Positions 10,520-21,659 of a stretch of 64,000 nucleotides of DNA are shown one piece after another. The position numbers and the translations under genes were made by a program. Each line of letters begins with the position of its first letter. The first letter of the stretch is position 1. Source of the DNA: Odontesthes bonariensis (lineage: Eukaryota > Chordata > Actinopteri > Atheriniformes > Atherinopsidae); contig NC_134510.1 in NCBI RefSeq assembly GCF_027942865.1, positions 20,143,209-20,207,208 of the forward strand, in the 5' to 3' direction. The notes under the pieces are model-generated. The model saw only the letters and a list, made by a program, of their open reading frames with translations. It was not told the DNA's origin and made no database searches.

Positions 10520-13040
10520 TGAATGGGATAAAAGAATCCGTGCGAGAGGTCTCACTATTATAGACACAAAACAGATTGTGGCATTTATTTATACTCATAC
10601 ATTCCAGTGTTTAGAAATCATTTATGTAAGCGTTGTGATCAATGTCTGTTTGCCTGTTTTTTTTTTAATGAATTGCTGATGTGTGATTGTGCAGGCATGA
10701 CCACGTCGAACAAACTTACGCTTACACATAGGTTTCCATTTAAAAGGTCTTTAGTTTGACAAAAAAAAATTAGGTGAGCTTTTACAAAGACAAGTTTTAT
10801 GTGACATGTACTTCCTGTTTCTCCTGTTGTGTTTGCCACAAACGCCTGCAGATGGAGCCAAGACTTCACTTCCTTTTTGTAAAAATAGCAGAAACGTTTG
10901 AAAGATTAAGAAAAACTATGTAGGATAAATTATCAGTCTCCACTTTGATTATTAGTTAAATGTTTTGCCTGTTGATAGTAAAACAAGGAGTGTTAGGTTA
11001 GTCCAGGGATTCATTCATCATAAGTCATAAATGTTCCTCGGCTTATTGGCCGTTAGATACGAACATATCAGACCTGTGATGGCTCACAGGTAGAGTTCTT
11101 TTACATACACTGATATTCAAAACAGTCATATCAACACTGAGCGGCTCGGTAGTTGCAGCACTCTGTTTTAAGGCGTCGGGTGAAAACATATTGTCAAATT
11201 CTTATGATTCCCTCTAAAATAGTTTTTGCTCTGTTGGATCTGATGAATCCTTTGACTCCCTTGGTGTTTGAGCTGGACGTATTTTTAAGAAAAGCTGTAC
11301 ACATCTTTCCAAAAAACACTTCCATGCTACTTCTCAGAGAACCCGCCTGCGTGTCGTGCGATCTGTGTTGGGTTTGTTCACCCTTGGTTGCATCTTGCCC
11401 AGGCTTGCAGTTACTGGCAAGCCTGTCACCCAAGTTTGAAAAGGCAACGCGCGTTAAAAAATGTCGCGTGTGGGCGCTCAACGATTTCTCCAGAGCAGTT
11501 TGGCAAGTTTGATTAGTTCACATCTTTGTTGTCTGTTATATTCATAGGAATCACGTTCTAAGCAGTGTACAAACTAAAAAAAATGACAGTAATGGTAAGT
11601 TTTTGTTTATTTTGACAGTTTAGCGTATTTGAATTTCATTAGGTGGAAGTTCAAAGTAACGATAAGCTCTAGTCGTAAACCACAATGTGAACCTGTACTA
11701 TTATTTTTTTCTTTTTCCGTAACAAAGAGGAGAAAACACCTCTCTTATGCTTAAATGCAAATGATGGAAATGTTGATATTTTGAGGAACTTTCCATTAAA
11801 ACATGCACACACATGTCCCAGGTAATCTGAGCACACATGACCATCCTTTTCACACAAGTTTAGCCTGTTTTCCAATTTAACACAATGTGCTCTCCGTAAG
11901 ATTGTTTGCAGGACTATTGTTTGTGTTTGAGGCTGCCCTGCTTAACAAACCCTCGCAGTACGATACAATCCCTCTTTGTCATGTGTTTGGAGGAAACTGC
12001 TGGGCTCATCAGCCCAGAATGATATCCCATGGCGCTGCGTTCCTTGCCTGTCTGGCCACACGGGACCAAAGCTGGCTCCGTTTCAGCAACCTTTTCTCAG
12101 CCTTTTCTGGATGTTTGGAATGACTTTTTCCTCCAAGATGTACTGTACGCGGCATCAGTTTACAACTTGTGCTATCCAAAGCTGACTGTTTTCAGGTCAA
12201 GACGCAGATGATCCCAGTGTGGGCCAACACACAGATTCGTTGTACTCACAGGCACAGCCTGAATCCACGTCTTGTCAGAAAATATACACTGAGTAGGATG
12301 GCTCGAGTAGAAAAAAAACAACGAAAAACAATAGAGATCTTTCACCAACACACAGACTAACAGAGGGAACTTTGTTACAGAATGCTAAAGGAGAGGAAGG
12401 CACAGGCCTTAAAGATGATGTGAGCGCACCAGCCGTGAAAGTGCTTGTTTTGCAAAGTGAGACTCCCATTGTGGTTTAGAAAGTAACCTCTGAATTACAA
12501 AACTTTTAATAATGCAGCCTAATTAAGACTACTCATGCTTCAGATTCTTGCTCTGTCACAAGCACGAAGGACGATTCCCACATTCAATTTGGGAGTAACT
12601 ACAGCATTGTGCTGCTATTTCCTTATCCCTGGGGACGTGTTCACAGGCCTCTTGCTTCACGTGGTTTTGAAGGAAAGTGATGCGCATTGAAAGAAATAGA
12701 ATCCGATAGACGACGCGTCCTTTTGACTTGTGCTGAACACATTGCAGGTGTTCGTGTCACCTGCCCGCACCCAACTGCGGGCAGGTGTGGTATGTGCACA
12801 TGGGAGCAGGAACGATGACATGTGAAAAGGTCAGGGTTACATAAAGCCCCTAGTGATGACAATTGTCAACTCAAGATGAGCATAAACGGAGGCTTGAGGA
12901 ACAGACTGCTAATTAGCTGACTGACACTTCAAAATCTACAGACTGTTAAACTACATGCAGGCCAGAGACAGGGCAGCCGAATGTGATCCGAACTGAAAGA
13001 TAACCAGTGGCTTAAGCACCCAGTAAGACCTTATCTGACA
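10520..13040. other. Spacer between stmn1 and paqr7 promoter
   Basis: No further gene recognised. The longest open frame (11153-11512, plus) has no signature, repeat or splice context I know. Composition becomes GC-richer toward 13 kb as the paqr7 CpG-rich promoter is approached. Confidence 0.55.
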
Positions 13041-13075
13041 GAGAGGCCGTGTGTCATTGGAAGAATTTCAGTTGA

Positions 13076-13200
13076 GAGTGGGCGGGCCGGGTTTTTGTGG
13101 AGCGGTGGCTGTGATTGGTCGAGATGACAAACGCGTCGGCGAGGAAGAGCAGCGTCGTGTGAGCCGATTGGCCGGAAGAGCCGTCCCTCAAATTGCCCGG
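13076..13200 (+). promoter_or_regulatory. paqr7: CpG-rich TATA-less promoter of paqr7
   Basis: GC box GGGCGG at about 13080, and two inverted CCAAT boxes (GATTGGT near 13113, GATTGGC near 13166) about 55 bases apart, in a stretch dense in CG dinucleotides. No TATA box is seen. The nearest plus-strand gene downstream is paqr7, whose coding exon starts with an acceptor and so needs an upstream exon. Confidence 0.5.
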
Positions 13201-13367
13201 CGTCCTCCCAGTAGCTGCACCGTGAGATCCACCCGGCGCTGCTGCTCCCATCACGGTCATCCTTTCCCACTCAAGCCCATCGAATAATGTTGTCCATGTT
13301 CTGTACGGCTCCAGTTATTTCTTCGACTGCTTTGTTTAAGACTCTGGATTGATCCCATCACCTACAG
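13200..13367 (+). other. paqr7: Likely 5' UTR exon of paqr7
   Basis: Ends CCTACAG|gtagga, a strong donor at 13368. It would splice to the acceptor ending at 17068, thirteen bases before the paqr7 ATG. The left border is not defined. Confidence 0.45.
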
Positions 13368-13713
13368 GTAGGAGCGTTTTTTTTCTTCGTTTCGGGCTTT
13401 ATAATTGGCATTCATGGCATTTTATCGCTGTAATGTTAAGATGGCATACCGGGGGAGAGGTTCAGCAGCGCAGCCCTGTCAGGTTTCATCAGTGTGTGGC
13501 GGCATTTCGTGAGCTGATTCTACAGCAGTAGAGGGTTGTTGTGCATCAAAAATTCTAAATGACTGATTCAAATTTGGTTGGACGTTTTTTTTTTATTATT
13601 ATTATCTCGAACGTGTCAAATTTGAACGGCCATGCCTAGCAGGTGCAGATGAGCTTTAGGCAGTTCGCAGCAACAGGCCCGGTTAGGCCCCTGTTTAACA
13701 CGCATCGGTTCCA

Positions 13714-13745
13714 CCCCCCCCCCCCCCCCCCCCCCCGCCCCCCCC
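13714..13745. repeat. Poly-C tract (32 bases, one G)
   Basis: C run of 23 bases, one G, then eight more C, in the presumed first intron of paqr7. The minus strand could form a G-quadruplex. Confidence 0.9.
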
Positions 13746-14800
13746 GGTTATAGCCAGGCATTATCCATTATCTCCGGATCTATTCATATTTTATAGGACT
13801 TCATCGTTTGTTGGAAGCCGAGGGTGTGGACGTCGGATGGAGTTCTATTACATAATCTCCCATTCCTTACTCACGCTCTCCTCCTTATCCTCTGCACATG
13901 TTCATCCCAATGATCTATCTCTCTCCGTCTCCCTCTCCGAGGCTGCCGCCTCAGCTCTCCGCCTTCCTCACATCTCAGGGAGGTAAAGCGCAAGAACTCA
14001 AAACGATCCTGACATCGGATTAATGAAATGTCTGGTTTTTGACCCAGGTTTCCTTATATGTAGAGGAAACCCGTGTGGGCTCGGTTAGAGCCACACCAGC
14101 AGCATGAAGATGCCCCATCTCTGCCTATCAGATGATTTAAAAAAATGCTACAAGTAATTACTTAGTATTTTTAAAAGATTATAAACTTGATGTATAAAAT
14201 GCACAATTTGAGCATTGAAAATGATGTTGAAAAAATGGGTTAGTTTCTAAAGGGAAAAAAAAGAAAAAAAGCCTATTTCAAAGTAATGATTCATTTACAT
14301 CTGTTTTTATCTTATGCTCCAAAGCAACAGAAGCATGCAGGTGAAGCAAAATTTACTGAACACAGACCCCAATAGATGAAGAAGCCATAGCCGAGGACTG
14401 CACATGTTCACATCGACCACGGCAAAGACCACAAGCTGCTTTGGTGCTCCAAAATGGTCTTCCTCTCATGGTCAGACCAGGCTGAGAGAGACTTCCTTAT
14501 TTTAAGATGCAAACTAAATGCCTGTGTTAAGGAAATGTCAGAGTATTTAGAACATGCCAAGTCTTCAGCTTGACAGAAATGCCTTCACTCGAATGCAAAG
14601 ATATTACTTTTAGAAAGTGTCTCCTAAAAATGACTTCTGGGACGTTGGATTAATCGCAACACGAAACAAATTTAATCTATCGTCTGTATGTAATGTTTCC
14701 TCTTATAGTTGACCTCAGTTTATTTTGAGATGGTAATTTAGCTAGATATGAAAACAAAAAAAACTCAAATAAATGAGCAGATTCTGATCTGGCTAAGCCC

Positions 14801-15093
14801 GGCCCCGCCGAACTCTCGAGCACATTCTACCAATCAGAATCACTGTAGGCCCCTACGTAGCATAATATCATGTAACATTTAGCGCGCCTGTATATATGCT
14901 ATTGGGGCAGGTGTATGATCTGCCCTGGACATGGAAAGGACTCAAAGGGTTTAAGAAATATATTACTCCGCCCATCTAGCCAGTGGGAACTTCAGTGCCG
15001 CCAAATTCCCCTACAAACTTGTTGGATAAAACGGATAACTATGTCGGATTTGGTGAAGGATATTGGCTGTTTAATCCGGATTCACGTTTGTGG
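14801..15093 (+). promoter_or_regulatory. Second promoter-like cluster and possible alternative first exon of paqr7
   Basis: GGCCCCGCCG at 14801-14810, CCAAT at 14830-14834 and TATATATG at 14891-14898 have regular promoter order. About 175 bases beyond a predicted start near 14920 lies GTTTGTG|gtaggt, a good donor at 15094. It could give an alternative 5' UTR exon spliced to the paqr7 coding exon. No direct proof of transcription is visible. Confidence 0.3.
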
Positions 15094-15509
15094 TAGGTTA
15101 AGATTTTACTTTATAGTTGCTATCTTACAAAGTTTAAGTGATTGTGAACGAAGTCTTTGCAAAGTGGGAAACTGGGAGTGATTTAATGAAATATCTTAGC
15201 TTGATGAGCAAAGCAATGTTGAGACAGTAAACAATGTGTTGACAGCTTCGTACATGTACAGTAGGTTACTTGTCTGCTAGCTTAGGTTGGAGCACTGTCG
15301 GTGTGTGTGACATGAAGCATTTTTCGGAAAAGGCAAAAAAACACGAGTCCAGCAAGGCGCATCTGAATTGTGCCATGAAATTAGCCATGCAATGCTTTGC
15401 GACAAGTTTCCCTCTAATTGAAACGTAGGCAGTATTAATTCCTTTCACAAACTGTCTCTTCGCTCATTTTCACGTGGCTTTTGTGTTTGTTGTATGGCAG
15501 ACTTTTATG

Positions 15510-15857
15510 CGAAATCTAGGGGTAATGTTGGACTCAGACCTGAACTTTAACAGCCACATTAAATCAATAACATCGGGCTCTGAGAAAATCAGGGAGGGGT
15601 CTCTTGCTGGTGCCCAGAGTCGGGACTAAACAAGGTGAGGCTGCGTTTCAGTTTTATGCTCCTAAAATCTGGAACAGTCTTCCAGAAGATGTGAGACAGG
15701 CCTCAACTCTGACAATGTTTAAATCCAGGCTGAAAACACTTCTTTTTGGCTGTGCATATGACAACTGAAAGTATTTTATCTGCACTCATCGCTTTTAATT
15801 TAATTAATTAATTGCCTTGTGTACGAACTGTGCTCTACAAATAAACTTTCCTTGCCT
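15510..15857 (+). mobile_element. LINE relic (L2/Rex-like), internally deleted 3' end
   Basis: At 15510 the frame reads RNLGVMLDSDLNFNSHIKSI, a typical reverse-transcriptase downstream motif of fish LINEs. After a deletion, another frame from about 15640 reads KIWNSLPEDVRQASTLTMFK and ends at a stop just past 15760, the usual C-terminal end of such ORFs. A poly(A) signal AATAAA at 15840-15845 and a short TTCCTTGCC tail close the copy. The middle of the protein is missing and frames do not join, so it is dead. Confidence 0.75.
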
Positions 15858-16390
15858 ACATATGCAAAGCATCTGGGATCATTTAGCCATTGGTAATGGT
15901 AACGCCATTGGAAGCAGGAGTCTGGCAAATGGGGTTTATCCATTACGTGGTAGTGTACTGTACCGTGGATGACAGGTGACACATGTTTTTTTGTGTGTCC
16001 TCTGTTCTTAAGAAAATATTTCCTAACCCTCGCTAACCCATAGGTGCTATTTGGGGAAAACAGAAAAAAAAAAAGATCCTATGTCAAGTTGTGGTCTTTT
16101 CAGGAAAGTAATTTCCCTCTTGCAATCACCATCAAGCACGAACAAGGGTAGCTAAAGTCAGGGCCTTAATGCACCCGAGGGGCCAGCTGTATGCAAACAT
16201 CTTCGAACTGAGGCTTTATGTGGTGGAATAGCCTAATACTCTGACACACACCAGTCAAATGATCAACCAAGCAAACGAAAACATTTTGAGTCAGTTACTT
16301 CTCCAAATAGAAACACTTAAAGCCACATTAATCCACGCTTTTGTTAAGAATGGATCAATTTGCTCGTGCGAAATGGGAAAGTGTTCCCTT

Positions 16391-16760
16391 TGAACCCAGC
16401 TAAACAATGCAGCCCATGCCTATGGGGCCGTTTACCAGTCTATGGGTAATTGCGGGTCCACTCTGGCCCATAATTGCATTTTCATCAACCTCTGTTTCAA
16501 TTACTCCAGGCGGCTTTATTTTTTTTCTTTCCAACCACTTCTCACCAAACGGCAGACTCTGTGATTAAATTGCCGGCGAACATAATCGAGTACTTGGCTG
16601 CTTTGGAGCCATGAATGTTTATTCTTTTTTGATAACAAATTAAAAACATAACAAGGCACTGTTGTTTTCCAATTGTTTTCCTGCCCCAAGTGGCCTTAAA
16701 GGAGAAGTCAATTACTGCAGCTTAAGGGCGGGAGGGAAAAAAATCCTTTGATTGACGTGT
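16391..16760. promoter_or_regulatory. Possible conserved regulatory element upstream of paqr7 coding exon
   Basis: Non-coding, repeat-poor sequence with many homeodomain-type cores (TAATTGC, CAATTACT, GATTAAATT, CAATTACTG) and balanced composition, unlike the surrounding repeats. This is how conserved enhancers often look, but conservation cannot be tested here. Confidence 0.2.
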
Positions 16761-17081
16761 TGAGACTTTAAGAAGAAAAATTTTGCCTTCACCCAAAATC
16801 AAAAATATTTAAATGATGGTGTTATAAAGCAGAAACCCACAAACTCTGGAGAATGTTTGAAGTTTGTTCCATAGTTGTCTTAATGTAACTGATTTCTGTC
16901 CATTGACCATCTGTAGTGCTGCACTACTTGTTTGTTTTGTGTTAAAAGTAGTACTGCAGCAGTACACCAAAAGTAATATTTATACACACCTACAGACCTG
17001 GAAATGGATGTGGCTCAAAGCCAGATACTGACATGCTCTTCATTCATTCTCTCCACCCTCTTTTGTAGTCTCTAGTTTGCC

Positions 17082-18140
17082 ATGGCAACGGTAGTGATGG
17101 AGCAGATCGGCCGGCTGTTTATCAACGCGCAGCAGCTGCGACAGATCCCTCAGCTGCTGGAGTCGGCCTTTCCCACGCTGCCTTGCACCGTGAAGGTGTC
17201 CGACGTTCCCAAGGTGTTCCAGGAGCGTCACATCCTCACCGGCTACAGGCAGACGGACCACAGCTGGCGTTACTACTTCCTCACTCTCTTTCAGAGGCAC
17301 AACGAAACGCTCAACGTGTGGACCCATCTGCTGGCTGCCCTCATCATCTTGGTGAAGTGGCAGGAGATCTCGGAGACGGTGGATTTTTTGCGTGACCCTC
17401 ATGCCCAGCCCCTCTTCATTGTCCTCCTGGCAGCCTTCACCTACCTCTCCTTCAGTGCTCTCGCTCATCTCCTCTCTGCCAAGTCGGAGCTCTCCTACTA
17501 CACCTTCTACTTCCTCGACTACATCGGGGTGGCTGTCTACCAGTATGGGAGTGCTCTGGCACACTACTACTACGCCATAGAGAAGGATCTGCACACCACA
17601 GTGCAGGGCTTCTTTTTACCAGCGGCAGCGTTCCTGGCTTGGCTCACTTGCTTCGGGTGCTGCTATGGCAAGTACGCCGGTCCTGAGCTGCCCAAGTTCG
17701 CCCACAAGCTCTTCCAAGTGGTGCCCTCAGCCTTGGCTTACTGTTTAGACATAAGCCCTGTGGTTCATCGCATATACAGCTGCTATCGGGAGGGCTGCTC
17801 CGACCCAATCGTGGCGTACCACGTCTACCACGTGCTCTTTTTCCTAATCGGCGCCTACTTCTTCTGCTGCCCGCACCCAGAGAGTTTGTTACCTGGGAAG
17901 TGTGACTTCATCGGGCAGGGCCACCAGATCTTTCACATCTTCGTGGTGGTGTGCACCCTGACGCAGCTGGAAGCGCTGCGAACAGACTTCACAGAGCGCC
18001 GCTCCTTCTACGAGCGACTCCACGGAGACCTCGCGCACGACGCCGTCGCACTTTTCATCTTCACCACCTGCTGCTGCGCTCTCACGGCTTTCTATGTGCG
18101 CAAGCGTGTGCGCTCCTCTCTTCACGAGAAGGAGGAGTGA
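17082..18140 (+). CDS. paqr7: Membrane progestin receptor alpha (PAQR7), complete single coding exon
   Basis: Seven-transmembrane PAQR-family receptor for progestins at the cell surface; in fish it mediates hormone-induced oocyte maturation and sperm hypermotility. The 352-residue frame is uninterrupted. PAQR motifs are present: E75-xx-N78-x-W80-T81-H82 before the first membrane helix, SALAH with H129, LDYIGV at 145-150, and GQGHQIFH with H281 and H285; the three histidines are the candidate metal site shared with adiponectin receptors. Hydrophobic helices fall near 83-92, 111-133, 141-163, 177-195, 213-226, 245-262, 283-295 and 321-338. The ATG has a strong context (GCCATGG) and follows a pyrimidine tract and acceptor ending at 17068. 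The sequence closely resembles percomorph mPR-alpha as I recall it. Coding GC is far higher than the flanks. Confidence 0.96.
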   Translation: MATVVMEQIGRLFINAQQLRQIPQLLESAFPTLPCTVKVSDVPKVFQERHILTGYRQTDHSWRYYFLTLFQRHNETLNVWTHLLAALIILVKWQEISETVDFLRDPHAQPLFIVLLAAFTYLSFSALAHLLSAKSELSYYTFYFLDYIGVAVYQYGSALAHYYYAIEKDLHTTVQGFFLPAAAFLAWLTCFGCCYGKYAGPELPKFAHKLFQVVPSALAYCLDISPVVHRIYSCYREGCSDPIVAYHVYHVLFFLIGAYFFCCPHPESLLPGKCDFIGQGHQIFHIFVVVCTLTQLEALRTDFTERRSFYERLHGDLAHDAVALFIFTTCCCALTAFYVRKRVRSSLHEKEE

Positions 18141-20470
18141 GGATCGGGATTTTTTTTTTTTTTTTTTTTTAAAGATGAGGGTTGATTTATGTTACTCTGT
18201 GGTGATGGTTTTAAAACAGTGGAAACGCTTTCTTGTCAATGAAAAATATCAGTTTGTGACAGTGACTTATGAATATTTCTCCTATGTGATCTGCCAAACT
18301 ACAGTGAAGTAAAGTGATTGAGGATGTGTTTTTGTGACTAACAGTGAGGGAAAGGGAATCTTCTAACCTGTCTTTAGCAATGCAGGTTGCACTCAAACAT
18401 TACAACCATCCCTTGTGTCTTCACTCCTCATATTTATCTACAGGGTTGCTCACAGTCGTGGTATAAAAGATTGTCTTTTTGTGCAGGTAAGCCTAACAGT
18501 TCAGAGGCTCTTCATTTGTATTTGGAATAATCTTCCTGTCTTAATCAAATTGTAGCATTTCAAGTTATGCAAGCATTTATTTTACCACTTTAATCAGGCG
18601 AGACTTTATTTATTGGACTCTGTTCATATTTCTAACCCACTTTTAATTATTTATTTTTCCTCCTGATTTTGTGTGGCTATCAAAGTGGAAATTATTATTA
18701 TTACTTTTTTGAAAGCACTGACCCAGTGCCACAAAAGTGTTTAAACAAAGTTGAGGAAAGTTTAGAAACCAATCTGAAGACCAAATATTGTACCTACACT
18801 TATCGAAAGAAGGCCTTTTTGTTTGGACTATAGAATTCTGTTGGAAATGAGGCTGGCACTCTTTGTAGGTTTTGGGATGGCTGCGACATCACTCGTGCGG
18901 CTTTGTTGCGACGATATTAATCTTTATTATTCAAAGGGCTGGAACTTCAGCTTTTGCCTTTTCACATCCCATGATGTCAGTGCTTTGCGTGCATGCTTTC
19001 ATAGAGGACCGAACAGAGTTGAGTCACAAAAGCCGAATCAGAGTCTGAGCGTTCTGCTTTCAGTGTGTTTCCTTTTTTTTTGTACGATGAATATTTCTGT
19101 GCCTCTACGCATGTCTTTTGGTATATACTGTGGATATTAGGTGTGTGAATGTCAATGAACGCTTAGCCTTGCACTTATTTCTTACCCTGTGCATTACTTG
19201 TGTTTATCTAGAATGTTCTCTCTCCATCTCGCAGCATATAGAGCTGGTTTTCTTTTTCAAGTGGAATACAGTGCATACCGACTTTGTCACCTGTTCTGAG
19301 CGTGTGTTGTGTTCAGTGTCCTCCTGCCTGTCAGACTTAACGGGTGTGAATACATCATTTCCCACCCCTGCACTGTCACTCTGACGAATACGTCCGTTTC
19401 CCGTCTTTGGTTGATGACCCTTCTTATGAAACTATCCCACCAATTCATTGAAAAAGGTTGCTTAGATTTTTATCACGGTATCTGAAATGTCAGAAATGCT
19501 CAACGTTCATTACCTCACTCTCTGTTCATGACGGTGTTTAATGTGCCAATGAATCTGTTTTTGCTTCAGCGATGGTACTACTGACAGATGAATCTAGAGG
19601 CAGACTGTCAGATGAGTCAATTTAATTTTTGTCTACAGACATGTTAGTCATGAGATTCAACCGTGATGCTCTGAAGTATGAACCTTGGATCGTTAATTTT
19701 GGCGATTCTGACTCGGTTTCTTTATGCACTGCCTGCATCAACACTGTATATACATATATATATATATATTATATATATATATATGTAGCCTGACAGCACT
19801 GGCCATGTTTACATGCATGGAACCTGTTCTACGTGTTTTTTTGTTTTTGTTTTTTTAAACAATTTATTTTGTGTGGATCCTTTAAAATTGTCATAACTCA
19901 GAGTAAGCTTGTATTTTAGTTCAGAAAAGCTTGTCTTTTGATGTGCAGGTATAGACTGGTGGGCAACAAGACTGAGGTCTTCTTGAATAAGATGAATTTG
20001 GCTTATGCAGTCGCTTTACTTGGCTTCATTGTAGGCAAATGATTTATGGTTGGCAAATGATGTCTGTTAACGTCTCACCAGCTCTACCTGTAAGGTAACT
20101 CCAGATCAAAAGGACCAGTATCATTCACAGAGATTGTTATTTATCTGCCGCTTATTAAGAGGGAGCTTGTTGAAAATGAGAAGAAGCAGCATTATTATTT
20201 TCTGAAATGGGGCGTTTCTTGCAACGTGAATATTCTGTCACTCGTGATCTGAGTTGTTTGCTGGTGCAATCTGGCGGATGTTTTGTGGAATATGGCCAGC
20301 GTTTCGTGTGCGAGTTTGTGTAAACAGCCTCTGACGCCACCCAAGGTTTCCCTTTATCCCCCTCAGAAAAGCAGAGTCAGAGGGATCAGAATGTCTGCCT
20401 CTAAAAACATCTGTAACTGACTGTACTAATATTCTGTGGTATTTAAGAAAATAAAGTGTTATTGTAAATC
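18141..20470 (+). other. paqr7: Probable long 3' UTR of paqr7
   Basis: Starts with a 21-base T run at 18150-18170, ten bases after the stop codon. The first well-placed signal is AATAAA at 20450-20455, followed by a GT-rich stretch from about 20478, giving a UTR near 2.3 kb. An AT-repeat palindrome lies at 19747-19786. No other coding signal is seen inside. The extent is an inference; an earlier non-canonical signal may be used. Confidence 0.45.
19747..19786. repeat. AT microsatellite, self-complementary
   Basis: ATATAT tracts on both sides of a central TT step, flanked by GTATATACAT and ATATGTA; can fold on itself. Confidence 0.85.
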
Positions 20471-20489
20471 CCAAAACGAGATGTTGTTC

Positions 20490-21225
20490 CTTGTGTTTTC
20501 AACCGTTTTTTTCCCCCTTACACATGGAAAATTAAACTTTAATTTGAAGCTAAATAGCAAACAAAGTCTTACTTGCATACTTTGTTCTGATATTAGATGA
20601 ACTGATCAAATTTAAATATCTACCACCTGTGGTACCAAAGCCGATTATGGTCTCCACCTAGGGATTCTGTGTCTGTCGCCATGGAGATATGTTCTCCTGG
20701 TGTCTTGTGTTGTAGTACAATAGAGAGCTGAAGGTGTCACAGTGGAGCATATTACTGCTATGAGATTTAAATGATGTGAAGTTGAGGTAAAAAAAATTAG
20801 CTCGAGAAAAGGCGTGTTCTCCACGCCAGGGTTGCTGAGTAATGTATGTATATACTATGTACCTGATGTGACACATTTAATGGTGGGTATTGAAGCTGGT
20901 GTGATCCCCATTCACTTCCGCTGCCAGAATCTATACCCCTTTACTCCACACTCATAGGTCAGCCCGTACCCATGTTAAAGTTCGAACATCATTTTGCTCT
21001 CTAATACACACTTGTAACGTTTTGGGTGTGTCATGAATTGGTGCAACCAGTCCACAGACATCCACACACCTCGCAGAGGACTTAAAACTGCCTTGGTGGT
21101 TTATCCAACCACAGTAGGCGTCTCTAGGACCGCATTACACTGCAGTGACGCACGCTTGCATGGTGAAAACAGTACGTACAAGTTTCATGGTTGATTTTGA
21201 TATGAGAGACACGTGGCACCAAATT
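20490..21225. other. Spacer downstream of paqr7
   Basis: No gene, repeat or element recognised. Confidence 0.5.
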
Positions 21226-21230
21226 GCGTT

Positions 21231-21658
21231 AATGGGATAGTTCGCCTATTTTGACATGAAGCTGTATGACATCCCATACTAGCAATATCGTTTATGAACA
21301 TTGACTTACCCCCTGCTGCGTACTGTGAGCCGAGTTCCGTCCTCGTTTTGGTGTTGACGAACGTAGTCCGGCTAGTTGGCTGGGGCCACAAAAATAAAGC
21401 GTTTTGCTTCTCAAAACAATATGCGTTCAAAAGAGTAATACATTTGCATCACAAAATCGTTGTTCAGGAAAAAGTCAAACCTCACAATCGCTTGGCGCTA
21501 TTTTCTCTTCCTTCGTATCACTGCGTGCTTCCGCCTGCCGCGCCTCTTTCACAGTGTAGACCGTGCAGACCGAGCAGTCCCCTGCTTCCCAGCAGTAAGC
21601 TAGCAAGCTAGTATGGGATGTCATACAGCTTCATGTCAAAAGAGGGGAACTATCCCTT
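21231..21658. mobile_element. MITE with about 47-bp terminal inverted repeats
   Basis: The left end (AATGGGATAGTTCGCC...) recurs as a reverse complement at the right end (...GGGGAACTATCCCTT). Both arms share TTTTGACATGAAGCTGTATG and GACATCCCATAC. The 428-base body has no transposase frame. The target duplication is not clear. This is a non-autonomous DNA element; family not assigned. Confidence 0.8.
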
Positions 21659-21659
21659 T

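Noticed and set aside
17040..17594. Minus-strand open frame of 184 codons
   Set aside because: Shadow of the GC-rich paqr7 coding sequence; no independent signature.
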